From Desulfobacteraceae bacterium UBA2245 (GTDB lineage: Bacteria; Desulfobacterota; Desulfobacteria; Desulfobacterales; UBA2245), in NCBI GenBank assembly GCA_002347265.1, contig DDYB01000011.1:22983-86982 (forward strand): a stretch of DNA of 64,000 bases. The letters are read 5' to 3'. Below the pieces are notes generated by a model. That model worked only from the letters and a program-made list of their open reading frames with translations. It was not told where the DNA came from and searched no databases. Each line of letters starts with the position of its first letter. Within the stretch, counting starts at the first letter, position 1. A program made the position numbers and the translations under genes. Positions 43,536 through 52,449 of this stretch are shown here, piece by piece.

Positions 43536-44782
43536 TCTTCGACCCACAGGCGGCAGAGATGGACAATCACCTCGGCGGATTGCCGAAGCGCGATCTCTGG
43601 TATCCATTCCATCAGGGAATGAAACATCATTCCGCCGGTAAACAAATTGGGTGTGGGCATGCCCATGAAGGAAAACCTGGCCCCGTCGGTGCCGCCGCGG
43701 ATGGCTGAACGGAAGGGCTGAATTCCGGCAAGCTTCATGGCGCGCTCGGCCTTTTGAATCACCTGGGGATAGCGGGCCAGCACGCCGGCCATGTTGCGGT
43801 ACTGTTCCCTGGCCTGCACGACGATCTTCAGCCCGCGATACCGGTGTTCGAACACGCCGGCCAACTGCCGGATCCATTCAACGCGCCGCGCATTTTCGGA
43901 ATGATCAAAATCCCGAAGGATCAGCGATATCCTGGCACGGCTTTCTTCGCCGGAAATCCGGGTGACATGAAAAAAACCCTCGCGTTTTTCGGCATGCTCC
44001 GGCATCTCATATTCCGGAAGCGCGGCCACGAATCGCGCGGCCAGCGCACCGGCATTCACCATCCGGTTCTTTGCCGCGCCGGGATGCACATTCAGCCCGA
44101 TGAATTCCAGATCCGCTCCCACGGCATCAAAGCATTCATCCTCCAGCACGCCGATCATGCCGCCGTCGATCGTGTATCCGAAGTTCCCGAGCTTTTCCAT
44201 GCGGATGTGATCCGCTCCTTTTCCGATTTCCTCGTCCGGAGTAAAAACAACGCGAAGCGTCGGATGATCCAGATGGCCAAACGTCTGAAATGCCGACAGG
44301 GCCGCCATGATTTCGGCGATTCCCGCCTTGTCGTCGGCGCCCAGCAGGGTGTCGCCCGAAGCGGTAATCAGGGTGCAACCGACAAATTGCCGCAGTTCCG
44401 GACACTGATCCGGGGATAAAACCAGATCCGGATTTCCGGGAAAGGCAATCCGGCCGCCGTCGTAATTTTCATGCACCACGGGACGCACATTCGTTCCGCT
44501 GACCGCCGGCGACGTATCCATATGCGCACAGAAGGTCAGAACCGGAGCATCCTGCCGGGATGCGGGAAGCTGCGCATAGACATACCCGAAACCGTCCCGC
44601 TCGACATTCGAGAGGCCCAGCGCTTCAAGCTCCCGGACCAGATGCCCGGCAAACTCCCACTGGCCCGGGGAGGACGGGTGCCTGTCCGAATCCGGATTCG
44701 ATCCCGTATCAAAGGTCACGTAATTCAAAAACCGACTTCGCGCCTCCTCGAACAAAAATGCCCTGATCCTGTCATCCGGCAT
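43526..44782 (-). CDS. pepT: Peptidase T (tripeptide aminopeptidase)
   Basis: A 418-residue M20B metallopeptidase. Zinc-ligand motifs are present: HMDTSPAVSG, DTLLGADDKAGIAEI, FTPDEEIGKGAD, and near the end GGTDGARFSFMGMPTPNLFTGG with a downstream His in FHSLMEW. The dimerisation domain lies between about 205 and 315. It releases N-terminal residues from tripeptides in the cytosol. The start ATG 44782 has AAGGA at a nine-base spacing; the ATG at 44791 is too close to that site. Monocistronic, convergent with the RluA-type gene. Confidence 0.94.
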   Translation of the reverse strand: MPDDRIRAFLFEEARSRFLNYVTFDTGSNPDSDRHPSSPGQWEFAGHLVRELEALGLSNVERDGFGYVYAQLPASRQDAPVLTFCAHMDTSPAVSGTNVRPVVHENYDGGRIAFPGNPDLVLSPDQCPELRQFVGCTLITASGDTLLGADDKAGIAEIMAALSAFQTFGHLDHPTLRVVFTPDEEIGKGADHIRMEKLGNFGYTIDGGMIGVLEDECFDAVGADLEFIGLNVHPGAAKNRMVNAGALAARFVAALPEYEMPEHAEKREGFFHVTRISGEESRARISLILRDFDHSENARRVEWIRQLAGVFEHRYRGLKIVVQAREQYRNMAGVLARYPQVIQKAERAMKLAGIQPFRSAIRGGTDGARFSFMGMPTPNLFTGGMMFHSLMEWIPEIALRQSAEVIVHLCRLWVEDHC

Positions 44783-45030
44783 AAGATTCATTCCTTTTTC
44801 AACGGAAATCTTCCGGGTTGCGGACCCCGGCATCGAAGCGCTTTGCAGCGGCACTCCGGCATGGCATCAGTGCGCAATAAATTCCATTTATTAAAATCAT
44901 CGCATTCAAAACGAGGTACATCTTGACAAAACCGCCTGCTTTGTCAAGATTAAAACTTTCCGTCAAAATGCCCGCCGGGGGCGCTTGCGTTTTGAATATT
45001 CGATTGCATCAGGAAAGGCTCGACCCACGC

Positions 45031-45819
45031 ATGGAAACAAAATATGAAAAAACGTTCAAGGTTCGCGTCAACGAGGTGAACTTCAAAGGGGAGCTCAAGC
45101 TTTCCAGCATGCTGAACTATTTTCAGGATGTGGCCATTGAACATGCATCCGATCTGGGATTTCCCATTTCCATGCTGATTCAGAAAAATCTCACCTGGGT
45201 GGTTTCACGCTACCACCTGCAAATCGATCGCGCGCCGCTGTGGGGCGAGACGCTTCACGTCATCACCTGGCCCTCGGATACCAGGGGGCGGTTTGCCATT
45301 CGGGATTTTGAAATCCGGGATAAAAAGAACCTCCCGGCGGTGGCTGCCACCGCATCATTCATGCTGCTGGATTTTGTTCAGAAAAAAACCGTACCCATCG
45401 AGGAAAACCTTCCCGCGTATCCGGTCGTGCCGGCCCGGGCCGTCGCCGACAGCTTCGAACCCCTTCCCGGCCTGGAGCGGGTGGATCTTCAAAGGCCCTT
45501 TCATGTGCGCATGCATGACCTGGATTTAAATCACCATGTCAACAACACCTACTATGTGGAGTGGGCCATCGAGAGTCTTCCCATGGATATCATTCAGAAC
45601 TGCCGCGTCACCCGGATCGAGGTGGCGTATCGCGGGCAGGCCGTTTACGGGGACGAAATCCTTTCCCAGGCCCAGGTAGTCAGCGATGGGCCCGAACCCG
45701 TGGTCATCCACCGGATTGTCCGGGAATCCGACGGCAGGGAACTGGCGCGCCTGAAAACGCAATGGACTCCGGCCCAGGGCACTTATCATGCCGCCTTTAA
45801 AGCCAAGCGCCTGGCATAG
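45031..45819 (+). CDS. Acyl-ACP thioesterase (double hotdog, FatA-like)
   Basis: A 262-residue double-hotdog thioesterase. The N-terminal hotdog carries VRVNEVNFKGELKLSSMLNYFQDVA, and the C-terminal hotdog has the segment MHDLDLNHHVNNTYYVEW with the conserved Asn-x-His of plant and bacterial acyl-ACP thioesterases. It releases fatty acids from acyl carrier protein in the cytosol, probably to supply lipids or lipoproteins. ATG 45031 follows AGGAAAGG. The frame is open upstream to 44923 without support. The approximately 160 bases after it hold no gene; the next feature is a minus-strand terminator. Confidence 0.88.
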   Translation: METKYEKTFKVRVNEVNFKGELKLSSMLNYFQDVAIEHASDLGFPISMLIQKNLTWVVSRYHLQIDRAPLWGETLHVITWPSDTRGRFAIRDFEIRDKKNLPAVAATASFMLLDFVQKKTVPIEENLPAYPVVPARAVADSFEPLPGLERVDLQRPFHVRMHDLDLNHHVNNTYYVEWAIESLPMDIIQNCRVTRIEVAYRGQAVYGDEILSQAQVVSDGPEPVVIHRIVRESDGRELARLKTQWTPAQGTYHAAFKAKRLA

Positions 45820-45981
45820 GACGACCGCCGGCATGATCCGCTCAGAGAATCCGCATCCGCTACTGAAGCATGAAACCGGTATCAGTGGACGGAATCAGAG
45901 GCCGGCGCATCCGCGGCGGTCGTGCAATGCGCCTGGAGGTCTTTCATGGGCAACCCCCATACCGCATAATGGTCCCGGATA

Positions 45982-46023
45982 AAAAACGATGCGCCTCTTT
46001 TCGTGAAGGGAAAGAGGCGCATC
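45982..46023 (-). terminator. Rho-independent terminator of the 176-residue hypothetical gene
   Basis: A perfect 13-bp stem (GATGCGCCTCTTT with AAAGAGGCGCATC) and, reading on the minus strand, a following TTTTTT run. It terminates the gene at 46077-46607 and supports that gene being on the minus strand. Confidence 0.85.
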
Positions 46024-46076
46024 TCAGTTTATACCCGGATATCCTTTAACGGACGGGTGCAAAGGATGCCCGGCCG

Positions 46077-46607
46077 CTAATCCATGACAATGATTTTTTC
46101 GTCCAGCTTGGCGCCGGATGGTTTCAATATGACGTGAACCTTCAGCCGGGTGCCGGGTGGGACTTCGAAATTCCTGTAATCACCTGACAACTGGGTTTCA
46201 TGATTCGGTGCAAGGTTCACATCGTTAGCCCAGAATGTCATCCCCGGTGCGCCGTTTTCCAGGGGAAATCCTGCAATCGAGATTTTCGCCGCAACGGAAC
46301 CGCCATTTCTGATCGTGGCCACCCAGGTTTTGGCGGCGCGATCCCACAGCACGCTTTTGATATGAACATTGAGGCCCTGGGGTATCAGGCCTTCGGTGAC
46401 GCTGAACCGTTTTTCCAGGGCATAATTCGTCTCGTTCGATTCGCCTCCGCAAATGCCGGGCCAGGGCCGTGCCCTTCTGAATCGGAACCAAACGGGCGGC
46501 GTTCCGCTGTATCCCTGAAAATGAATCACCCTAACAATCCGATTCCGGTTTACCGACTCATCGGCTTTCATTTTCATTGTATTCGAATCAGGAATCAAAA
46601 CCGCCAT
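46077..46607 (-). CDS. Hypothetical protein with a beta-rich C-terminal half
   Basis: A 176-residue protein I do not recognise. Residues about 70-176 alternate short hydrophobic strands (LNVHIKSVLWDRAAKTWVATI; GTRLKVHVILKPSGAKLDEK), like an immunoglobulin-like or CARDB-like fold. The N-terminal approximately 60 residues are basic and tryptophan/arginine-rich with no signal peptide, unlike the C-terminal part, so an upstream frameshift or wrong start is possible (alternative start ATG 46577). A strong terminator on the same strand just after it, and an AT-rich region before it, support expression. Confidence in the product is low. Confidence 0.5.
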   Translation of the reverse strand: MAVLIPDSNTMKMKADESVNRNRIVRVIHFQGYSGTPPVWFRFRRARPWPGICGGESNETNYALEKRFSVTEGLIPQGLNVHIKSVLWDRAAKTWVATIRNGGSVAAKISIAGFPLENGAPGMTFWANDVNLAPNHETQLSGDYRNFEVPPGTRLKVHVILKPSGAKLDEKIIVMD

Positions 46608-46787
46608 TTTTGATTTTGAATTGCCCTAATGGGTTATTTGTATTTAATATGTTGTTTTTATTCTATTTTATTATTCAAAAAAGGTTTGACTTCTGTGTGA
46701 TGCTTTTTTAGGCTGATGCGGTTATCAAACCCTTCTGATATTGTGAGTCATAAATGACATAATTAAAAGAATCACTTAAGGACTGCC
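46608..46787. promoter_or_regulatory. AT-rich divergent promoter region
   Basis: A 180-base AT-rich stretch between two divergent genes, clearly lower in GC than its surroundings. It contains TATTTAATATG-like and TTGACT-like tracts that could serve promoters in both directions. No specific operator can be named. Confidence 0.35.
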
Positions 46788-48338
46788 ATGAACACCCATT
46801 CCAGTCGTCCGGGGAAAACCGCCTCCCAGAAAATCGGTCTGATTTTAGGACTCCTCCTTTTTACCATATTTTTATTTCTGGATCTCGAACCCGGCAACCC
46901 GGTCGTCACCCGCATGGCGGCCGTAGCCGTTCTCATGGCCACCTGGTGGATCACCGACGCCATTCCCCTGGCGGCCACCGCGCTCCTGCCGATGATTCTC
47001 TATCCATTGCTGGGCATTTTGAAGGCCAATTCAACGGCCCCGATTTACTTCAACAGCACCATTTTTCTGTTCATGGGAGGTTTCATCATCGCCCTGACCA
47101 TGGAAAAGTGGAATCTTCACAAACGGATTGCGCTCTGGATCATCCGGGTGGTCGGAGGCGGGCCTGCCAGAATCGTGCTGGGATTCATGATCGCCGCGGC
47201 CTTCCTGTCCATGTGGATATCCAACACGGCTACGGCCATCATGATGCTCCCCATCGGCATGGCGATCGTCTATGAGATGGAAACAAAATTTTCAGCCGCT
47301 CAGACGCATAACTTTACGGTGGCCCTGATGCTGGGCATCGCCTACGCCTGTTCGGTGGGCGGGTTGTCCACCATTGTCGGAACCCCGCCGAACCTGTCGT
47401 TTGTACGGATATTTGAAATCACCTTCCCTCAGGCCGGCTCGATTTCCTTTGGCCAGTGGATCGTACTGGGGCTGCCTCTGGGTGTGAGCCTTCTGGTCAT
47501 CATATGGGTTCTGCTGACAAAGGTGTTTTTCCGGACTCCGGCGTTTCTTAAAATCGACCGCAGCGTTGTGGAAAACCAGTACAAAGCGCTCGGGCATATG
47601 TCTTACGAGGAAAAGGCCGTGGGAGCGGTATTCGGAATCACGGCTCTGCTCTGGGTGTTCAGAGTCAAGCTCCAGATCGGCGCGCTCAGCATTCCGGGCT
47701 GGTCCCAGATTCTTCCCTTTCCGGAGATGATCGACGACGGCAGTGTGGCGCTTTTCATGTCCACAGTCCTGTTTCTGATTCCGACCCGAAGCGCGGAAGC
47801 ATCTTCGGCCACGCTGACCGACGCGGATGTCATCACCCGTCTGCCCTGGAACATCGTGCTGCTTTTCGGCGGCGGCTTTGCGCTGGCCAAGGGGTTTCAG
47901 GTGACCGGACTGGCCGCTCTGATCGGCGCCAAATTTTCCACTCTGGCCGGCATATCTCCGTATCTGATGGTTTTGGTGATCTGCGCGAGCATCACCTTTT
48001 TAACCGAGCTGACCTCCAACACCGCCACGACGGAGATGATTCTGCCGATTCTGGCATCGGTCGCGGTCGCCATGCAAATCAACCCCCTGATTCTGATGAT
48101 TCCGGCCACGGTTTCCGCATCCTGCGCCTTCATGATGCCGGTCGCCACGCCGCCCAACGCCATTGTCTTCGGAAGCGGCCGGATCAGAATCTCGGAAATG
48201 GCCAAAGTCGGCCTGTGGATCAATCTGATCGGCGTTCTGGTGATCTCCGGCGTATTCTTTCTGATCGGAACGGCTCTTTTCTCCATCGATCTGAGTTCAA
48301 TGCCGGCCTGGGCGAACTTCGCCGGCCAGGGAAGGTAA
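46788..48338 (+). CDS. DASS/SLC13-family sodium:dicarboxylate or sulfate transporter
   Basis: A 516-residue inner-membrane transporter with about 11-12 hydrophobic segments. The two SNT signature motifs of the SLC13/DASS family are in MWISNTATAIMMLPIG (near 142) and LTSNTATTEMILPILAS (near 405), each in a helix hairpin that binds sodium and the anion. Substrates in this family are C4-dicarboxylates, citrate or sulfate; the choice cannot be made here. The next gene, a periplasmic solute-binding protein, starts 21 bases later, so the two are probably co-transcribed, an unusual pairing because DASS carriers do not need a binding protein. Confidence 0.9.
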   Translation: MNTHSSRPGKTASQKIGLILGLLLFTIFLFLDLEPGNPVVTRMAAVAVLMATWWITDAIPLAATALLPMILYPLLGILKANSTAPIYFNSTIFLFMGGFIIALTMEKWNLHKRIALWIIRVVGGGPARIVLGFMIAAAFLSMWISNTATAIMMLPIGMAIVYEMETKFSAAQTHNFTVALMLGIAYACSVGGLSTIVGTPPNLSFVRIFEITFPQAGSISFGQWIVLGLPLGVSLLVIIWVLLTKVFFRTPAFLKIDRSVVENQYKALGHMSYEEKAVGAVFGITALLWVFRVKLQIGALSIPGWSQILPFPEMIDDGSVALFMSTVLFLIPTRSAEASSATLTDADVITRLPWNIVLLFGGGFALAKGFQVTGLAALIGAKFSTLAGISPYLMVLVICASITFLTELTSNTATTEMILPILASVAVAMQINPLILMIPATVSASCAFMMPVATPPNAIVFGSGRIRISEMAKVGLWINLIGVLVISGVFFLIGTALFSIDLSSMPAWANFAGQGR

Positions 48339-48359
48339 ACCGAAACAAGGAAAAACGTC

Positions 48360-49592
48360 ATGAACCCTTCCGGATTCCGCGTAATCAAGCGCATCCTGCC
48401 GGTGATTGCATTTGTTCTGGCATTGTGTCTTGCCGTACCCTTCATCGCCGGTCCGCCTGCAGACCGGCAGGCATCTGTCCGCATCGGCGCCCTTGTTCCG
48501 CTGAGCGGCAATTTCCAGAGTTTCGGCGTTGTCATGAAAAACGCGATGCTGCTGGCTGAGGAAACGGTCAATCAGGAAGGGGGGATTCACGGCAGGCCGC
48601 TGGAGGTGATTTTTGCCGACACCCAGGGCCGGGCGTCCCTTGCAGAATCGGTGGTCAAAGAACTGACAGAAGATCGCAAGGCCTTGATGCTGGTCGGCGG
48701 ATATTCCAGCGATGCCACGTTCAGCCTGGCAAAAACCGCCGAACGGCGAGACGTCCCCTTTGTGGTCTGCACGGCTTCCGCGGACAGAATCACCCAGATG
48801 GGATGGAAAAACATCTACCGGATCAATCCGCCCGTCAGTGAATACACTCAGGGGCTGGAGGATTTCTGGATCAAGGAATTCCGCCCGAAATCGATCGCCG
48901 TCATCTTTGAAAACAGCATGTTCGGCACGGACGGCGCCAAGCGCATGACCGAATTCTGCCGGGAAAACGCCATTGAACTCCGGGCGCTGATTCCATACGA
49001 CAAAGCCATGACCCGACCGGCGTATTTCCGATCGTTGATCGCGCCTTTGACCCTGGATCCGCCGGAAGTCATTTATATGATCTCCTATCTGGAGGACGCC
49101 GTTACGCTGGTCAGACAGATCCGGGAAGTCAAAATCAACTCGCTTTTGTGCGGCGATGCGGGCGGCTTTACCCTGAACGAATTCATACAAAGAACCGGAA
49201 AAGACGCTGAAGGGCTTCTGACCACGACGCTGTGGTCAAGGCATCTGCCTTATTCCGGAGCGGACGCCTTCCACGAGAACTACGTCAAACGGTTCAATGA
49301 TCCGCCCGACTATCACGCAGCCGAAGCCTACGCCGCCGTTCTGGTCGCCGCCGATGCCCTGAAACGGGCCGGCAGCCATTCGCCTCAGGCGATCCGCAAG
49401 GCCCTGAACCAGACCGTGCTGATGACGCCTTTCGGTCCGGTGAAGTTCTACAACTATCATCGGTATGAAAGGCAGAACAGCATCCGGACCCTGGTGCTTC
49501 AGATCATCATCGGCAGGTTTACCCTGATCTGGCCGCCCGAATTCGCGGAATCCGGTTTTATTCCACCGGCGATACTCCAGGCTCCGGAGTAA
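48360..49592 (+). CDS. Periplasmic solute-binding protein, type-1 fold (LivJ/LivK-like)
   Basis: A 410-residue exported protein. The N-terminus has a hydrophobic signal or anchor (residues about 10-30). The body is a periplasmic-binding type-1 fold of the branched-chain amino acid family: RIGALVPLSGNFQSFGVVMKN, LLAEETVNQEGGIHGRPLEV, and the hinge region near DPPEVIYMISYLEDAV. It would deliver an amino acid or related solute to an ABC transporter, but no permease or ATPase gene is adjacent. It could instead serve a sensor. It shares a transcription unit with the DASS transporter. Confidence 0.85.
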   Translation: MNPSGFRVIKRILPVIAFVLALCLAVPFIAGPPADRQASVRIGALVPLSGNFQSFGVVMKNAMLLAEETVNQEGGIHGRPLEVIFADTQGRASLAESVVKELTEDRKALMLVGGYSSDATFSLAKTAERRDVPFVVCTASADRITQMGWKNIYRINPPVSEYTQGLEDFWIKEFRPKSIAVIFENSMFGTDGAKRMTEFCRENAIELRALIPYDKAMTRPAYFRSLIAPLTLDPPEVIYMISYLEDAVTLVRQIREVKINSLLCGDAGGFTLNEFIQRTGKDAEGLLTTTLWSRHLPYSGADAFHENYVKRFNDPPDYHAAEAYAAVLVAADALKRAGSHSPQAIRKALNQTVLMTPFGPVKFYNYHRYERQNSIRTLVLQIIIGRFTLIWPPEFAESGFIPPAILQAPE

Positions 49593-49839
49593 ACAGCGAA
49601 CCTTGGCCGAAAAGCTTTACTCCCGGTCAAAGCCGTGATGCAGCGGCGTTCCGGAAGCAAGCCTTCCGGACGATGATGGGCGATTCCGCCGCCATCAGGG
49701 AATATGCCGGATAAACGCAACGATCCGGCGCGGGGTTCCTTTTTGCGAGAGACGCGTCGAATCATCGCCCGAAAACATCAGGAGAAATGCGCCCGAAAAT
49801 CGCATCGACAGAGAGGATAGGGGATGTCCCCCCTGTCTG

Positions 49840-49966
49840 TTTAAATTGTCATTGATTAAAAGATGAAACAATCTTATTTTAAAAAACTTTGCACGAACCC
49901 TGAACCGGATTGCCGGTATTGTGAGCTACGGATTCAGACATAACCTTTGACGCAAGGAAGGCAACT
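49840..49966 (+). repeat. Duplicated upstream block of the first cigR-like gene
   Basis: This 127-base block (TTTAAATTGTC through GCAAGGAAGGCAACT) is repeated almost entirely upstream of the second cigR-like gene (56767-56894) and partly at 53934-54018. It ends with the AAGGAAGG ribosome site and presumably holds the promoter. The rest of the 374-base gap after the solute-binding protein gene shows no gene. Confidence 0.85.
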
Positions 49967-50533
49967 ATGAGACGAATTGTTTTTCTATCAGGCCTTGTCG
50001 CGGGACTGCTGGCCATCATCCTGTTTGCGGCCGGACCGGCGACAGCGCAAAAGCCCTCATGGGACGACGACGGCAAAAAAGGCAAGGGATCCAAAAAGGC
50101 GGACTCCCCGGAACCGCAACGCATGCAGTCGGAAGACCGGCGCCAGGAAACCAGACATCAACAGGAGTACCAGCGCTCGGACTCTCAGCACCAGGACCGC
50201 CATGGCGACGGGCCCCAGGGATTTTTCGCCGGCCGCGACCGCTCTTACATCGATCGCTACTATACGGATCAGTATCGAAGCGGCAAGTGCCCTCCGGGGC
50301 TGGCCAAAAAGGGCAACGGATGCATGCCGCCGGGCCAGGCCAAAAAATGGGCGATGAATCGGCCCCTGCCCAGGGATGTGGTCTTCTACGATCTGCCCCA
50401 GGATGTTCTGGTGCACCTCGGACCGCCTCCGACCGGGCATCGCTTCGTACGCGTGGCCCAGGATATTCTGCTGATCGCCGTAGGCACCGGCATGGTGGTG
50501 GACGCCATCGAGGATCTGGGTCGAATCTACTGA
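49967..50533 (+). CDS. CigR/RcnB-like secreted protein, copy 1
   Basis: A 188-residue exported protein. Signal peptide MRRIVFLSGLVAGLLAIILF with cleavage near ATAQ. A low-complexity charged middle (Asp/Lys/Arg/Gln/His, about 25-85) precedes a conserved C-terminal RcnB/CigR-type domain: KCPPGLAKKGNGCMPPGQAKKW, then LPQDVLVHLGPPPTGHRFVRV and a final hydrophobic segment ILLIAVGTGMVVDAIEDL. Such proteins are periplasmic or surface-associated with poorly defined roles (metal sensing, envelope, or anti-virulence in Salmonella). The gene is duplicated at 56895 with 25 extra residues in the middle region there. Confidence 0.8.
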   Translation: MRRIVFLSGLVAGLLAIILFAAGPATAQKPSWDDDGKKGKGSKKADSPEPQRMQSEDRRQETRHQQEYQRSDSQHQDRHGDGPQGFFAGRDRSYIDRYYTDQYRSGKCPPGLAKKGNGCMPPGQAKKWAMNRPLPRDVVFYDLPQDVLVHLGPPPTGHRFVRVAQDILLIAVGTGMVVDAIEDLGRIY

Positions 50534-50549
50534 CCATCCCTGAATCCAC

Positions 50550-50590
50550 ACTGACGGCGCCCGATATTGAACTTTACGGGCGCCGTCAGT
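50550..50590 (+). terminator. Long hairpin after cigR-like copy 1
   Basis: ACTGACGGCGCCCG pairs perfectly with CGGGCGCCGTCAGT around a 13-base loop. There is no T run. It is a probable terminator or 3' stabiliser. The next 186 bases to pntB's stop show no gene. Confidence 0.6.
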
Positions 50591-50776
50591 CAAGCCCCAT
50601 GGCCCTCCTGTCCGCGCCGTCTTCAAATATTCAGCGTTGCCCTGTTCCCCCATCGATATGATGCGGCACTTCCGGCGCCTCTATTCTCAATTATCCCGGC
50701 GCAATCTTTCACGTCGCACTTTAAGAAATATTGAAACCGCGTAATTTGATGAGCGCCCGCTTGAGTTTCTCTTTGA

Positions 50777-52156
50777 TTATGAATCGGCGTGCTTGAACTC
50801 GGCCACCAGAGCCTGAATCGAGGCCTTGGCATCGCCGAAGTACATACGGGTGTTGTCCCCGAAGAACAGGGCGTTCTGAATACCGGCAAAACCGGCGCTC
50901 ATGGAGCGTTTCAAGACGATGACCGTCCTGGCGCGGTGGGCTTCGATGATCGGCATGCCGTAGATGGGACTGCCCGGATCATTCAAAGCGGCCGGATTGA
51001 CCACATCGTTGGCGCCGATCACCACCGCCGCATCGATGGCATCCATCTTCGAATTGATATCGTCCATTTCCACGAGTTGATCATAGGGCACGTTGGCCTC
51101 GGCCAGCAGAACATTCATGTGCCCCGGCATACGGCCCGCCACCGGATGGATGGCGTACATCACCTCGGCGCCGTTGGCTTCCAGCAGATCTCCGAGTTCA
51201 CGCACAACATGCTGCGCCTGGGCGACCGCCAGGCCATAACCGGGCACGAAGGCGACGGAACCGGCGGCCTCCAGGATGTAGTAAACATCCTCGGCGGTGG
51301 CCGGTCTGACCTCACCCTGGGGGCCGTCGCCGGCTTTCTGGACTTTGGCGCCGAAACCGCTGAACAGAACATTGGCGAGCGACCGGTTCATGGACCTGCA
51401 CATGATCCGGGTGAGGATGATGCCGCTGGCGCCGACAAGAGCGCCGGCCACGATGAGGATGTTGTTATGAATGACGAAGCCGGCGGCGCATACGGCGATG
51501 CCGGAATAGCTGTTCAGCAGCGAAATGACCACCGGCATGTCGGCGCCGCCGATGGGTATAACCGAGGTCACGCCGAAGACGAGGGCGACCGCGACAATAA
51601 ACAGAAAGATCGGGTAGCCGGAGGCTGAATCGATTGAGAAGGCGATGCCGGCGCAGACCGCAGTCAGCAGGATCAGGCCGTTGACGATGCGCTGGCCGTT
51701 GAACACCACAGCCCTGCCCGGAATGATCTCGGCCAGCTTGCCGAAGGCCGCCATGCTGCCGGAAAAGGTGACACCGCCGATAAAGGCGGAGAGAAAGGTG
51801 ACAAAGGCGATGAAGGCGGTCAGGTTCCTGGTTTGATGATATTCCGCCCAGGCGAGCAGCAGGCTTGCGATGCCGCCGAAACCGTTGAACAGGGCTACCA
51901 TTTCAGGCATCGAGGTCATTTCGACCCTGTAGGCCGCCGTCAGCCCGATCGCCGCGCCAATCGCAACGCCCAGGGCGATCCACTTGTAATCGAGACCGGA
52001 ATTCAGAAGGGTAACGACAACAGCCAGCAGCATGCCGGCCGCCGATATCAGATTGCCCTTGCGCGCCGTGGCCGGGGAGCTCAGCATCTTCAGGCCGAAA
52101 ATAAAGAGCGCGGCCGAGACGACATAGGCAAGGTTCACCAGAAGATCGATGTTCAT
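50777..52156 (-). CDS. pntB: NAD(P) transhydrogenase subunit beta
   Basis: A 459-residue membrane protein. The first approximately 260 residues form about eight or nine transmembrane helices (domain II); the C-terminal approximately 190 residues are the NADP(H)-binding domain III with GYGLAVAQAQHVVRELGDLL and VIGANDVVNPAA. With PntAA and PntAB it forms proton-translocating transhydrogenase, moving hydride from NADH to NADP+ using the proton gradient. It overlaps pntAB by four bases (ATGA) and is last in the operon. Confidence 0.97.
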   Translation of the reverse strand: MNIDLLVNLAYVVSAALFIFGLKMLSSPATARKGNLISAAGMLLAVVVTLLNSGLDYKWIALGVAIGAAIGLTAAYRVEMTSMPEMVALFNGFGGIASLLLAWAEYHQTRNLTAFIAFVTFLSAFIGGVTFSGSMAAFGKLAEIIPGRAVVFNGQRIVNGLILLTAVCAGIAFSIDSASGYPIFLFIVAVALVFGVTSVIPIGGADMPVVISLLNSYSGIAVCAAGFVIHNNILIVAGALVGASGIILTRIMCRSMNRSLANVLFSGFGAKVQKAGDGPQGEVRPATAEDVYYILEAAGSVAFVPGYGLAVAQAQHVVRELGDLLEANGAEVMYAIHPVAGRMPGHMNVLLAEANVPYDQLVEMDDINSKMDAIDAAVVIGANDVVNPAALNDPGSPIYGMPIIEAHRARTVIVLKRSMSAGFAGIQNALFFGDNTRMYFGDAKASIQALVAEFKHADS

Positions 52157-52449
52157 TCCGCTCCCCTTTTATCCTTCTTCTTGAACATCCTGAGCATTCT
52201 GTTGGTTACCGCGTAACCGCCCACCACGTTGACCGCGGCAAGGGCGACCGCCAGGACGCCGAGAACGATGGCGACCGTCGTGTTGCCCTCCCGCACGGAG
52301 GCGACAGCGCCGATCAGGGTAATCCCTGAAATGGCGTTGGAGCCGGACATCAACGGCGTGTGCAGGCTCGACGGCACCTTGGAGATAAGCTCGAACCCCA
52401 GAAAGATCGACAGCACGAAAACAAAGGTCAGGAATGCCGCTTCCATCAT
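52153..52449 (-). CDS. pntAB: NAD(P) transhydrogenase subunit alpha part 2 (membrane part)
   Basis: A 98-residue membrane protein with three hydrophobic segments, equivalent to the C-terminal membrane domain of the fused E. coli PntA. Its separation as a distinct gene matches the three-gene organisation of Rhodospirillum rubrum. Typical segments are FELISKVPSSLHTPLMSG and NAISGITLIGAV. It overlaps both neighbours by four bases. Confidence 0.95.
   Translation of the reverse strand: MMEAAFLTFVFVLSIFLGFELISKVPSSLHTPLMSGSNAISGITLIGAVASVREGNTTVAIVLGVLAVALAAVNVVGGYAVTNRMLRMFKKKDKRGAE

Noticed and set aside
46200..46613. 137-codon frame opposite the 176-residue hypothetical gene
   Set aside because: The minus-strand terminator at 45982-46023 and the strand-like pattern of the minus-strand product favour the other frame.
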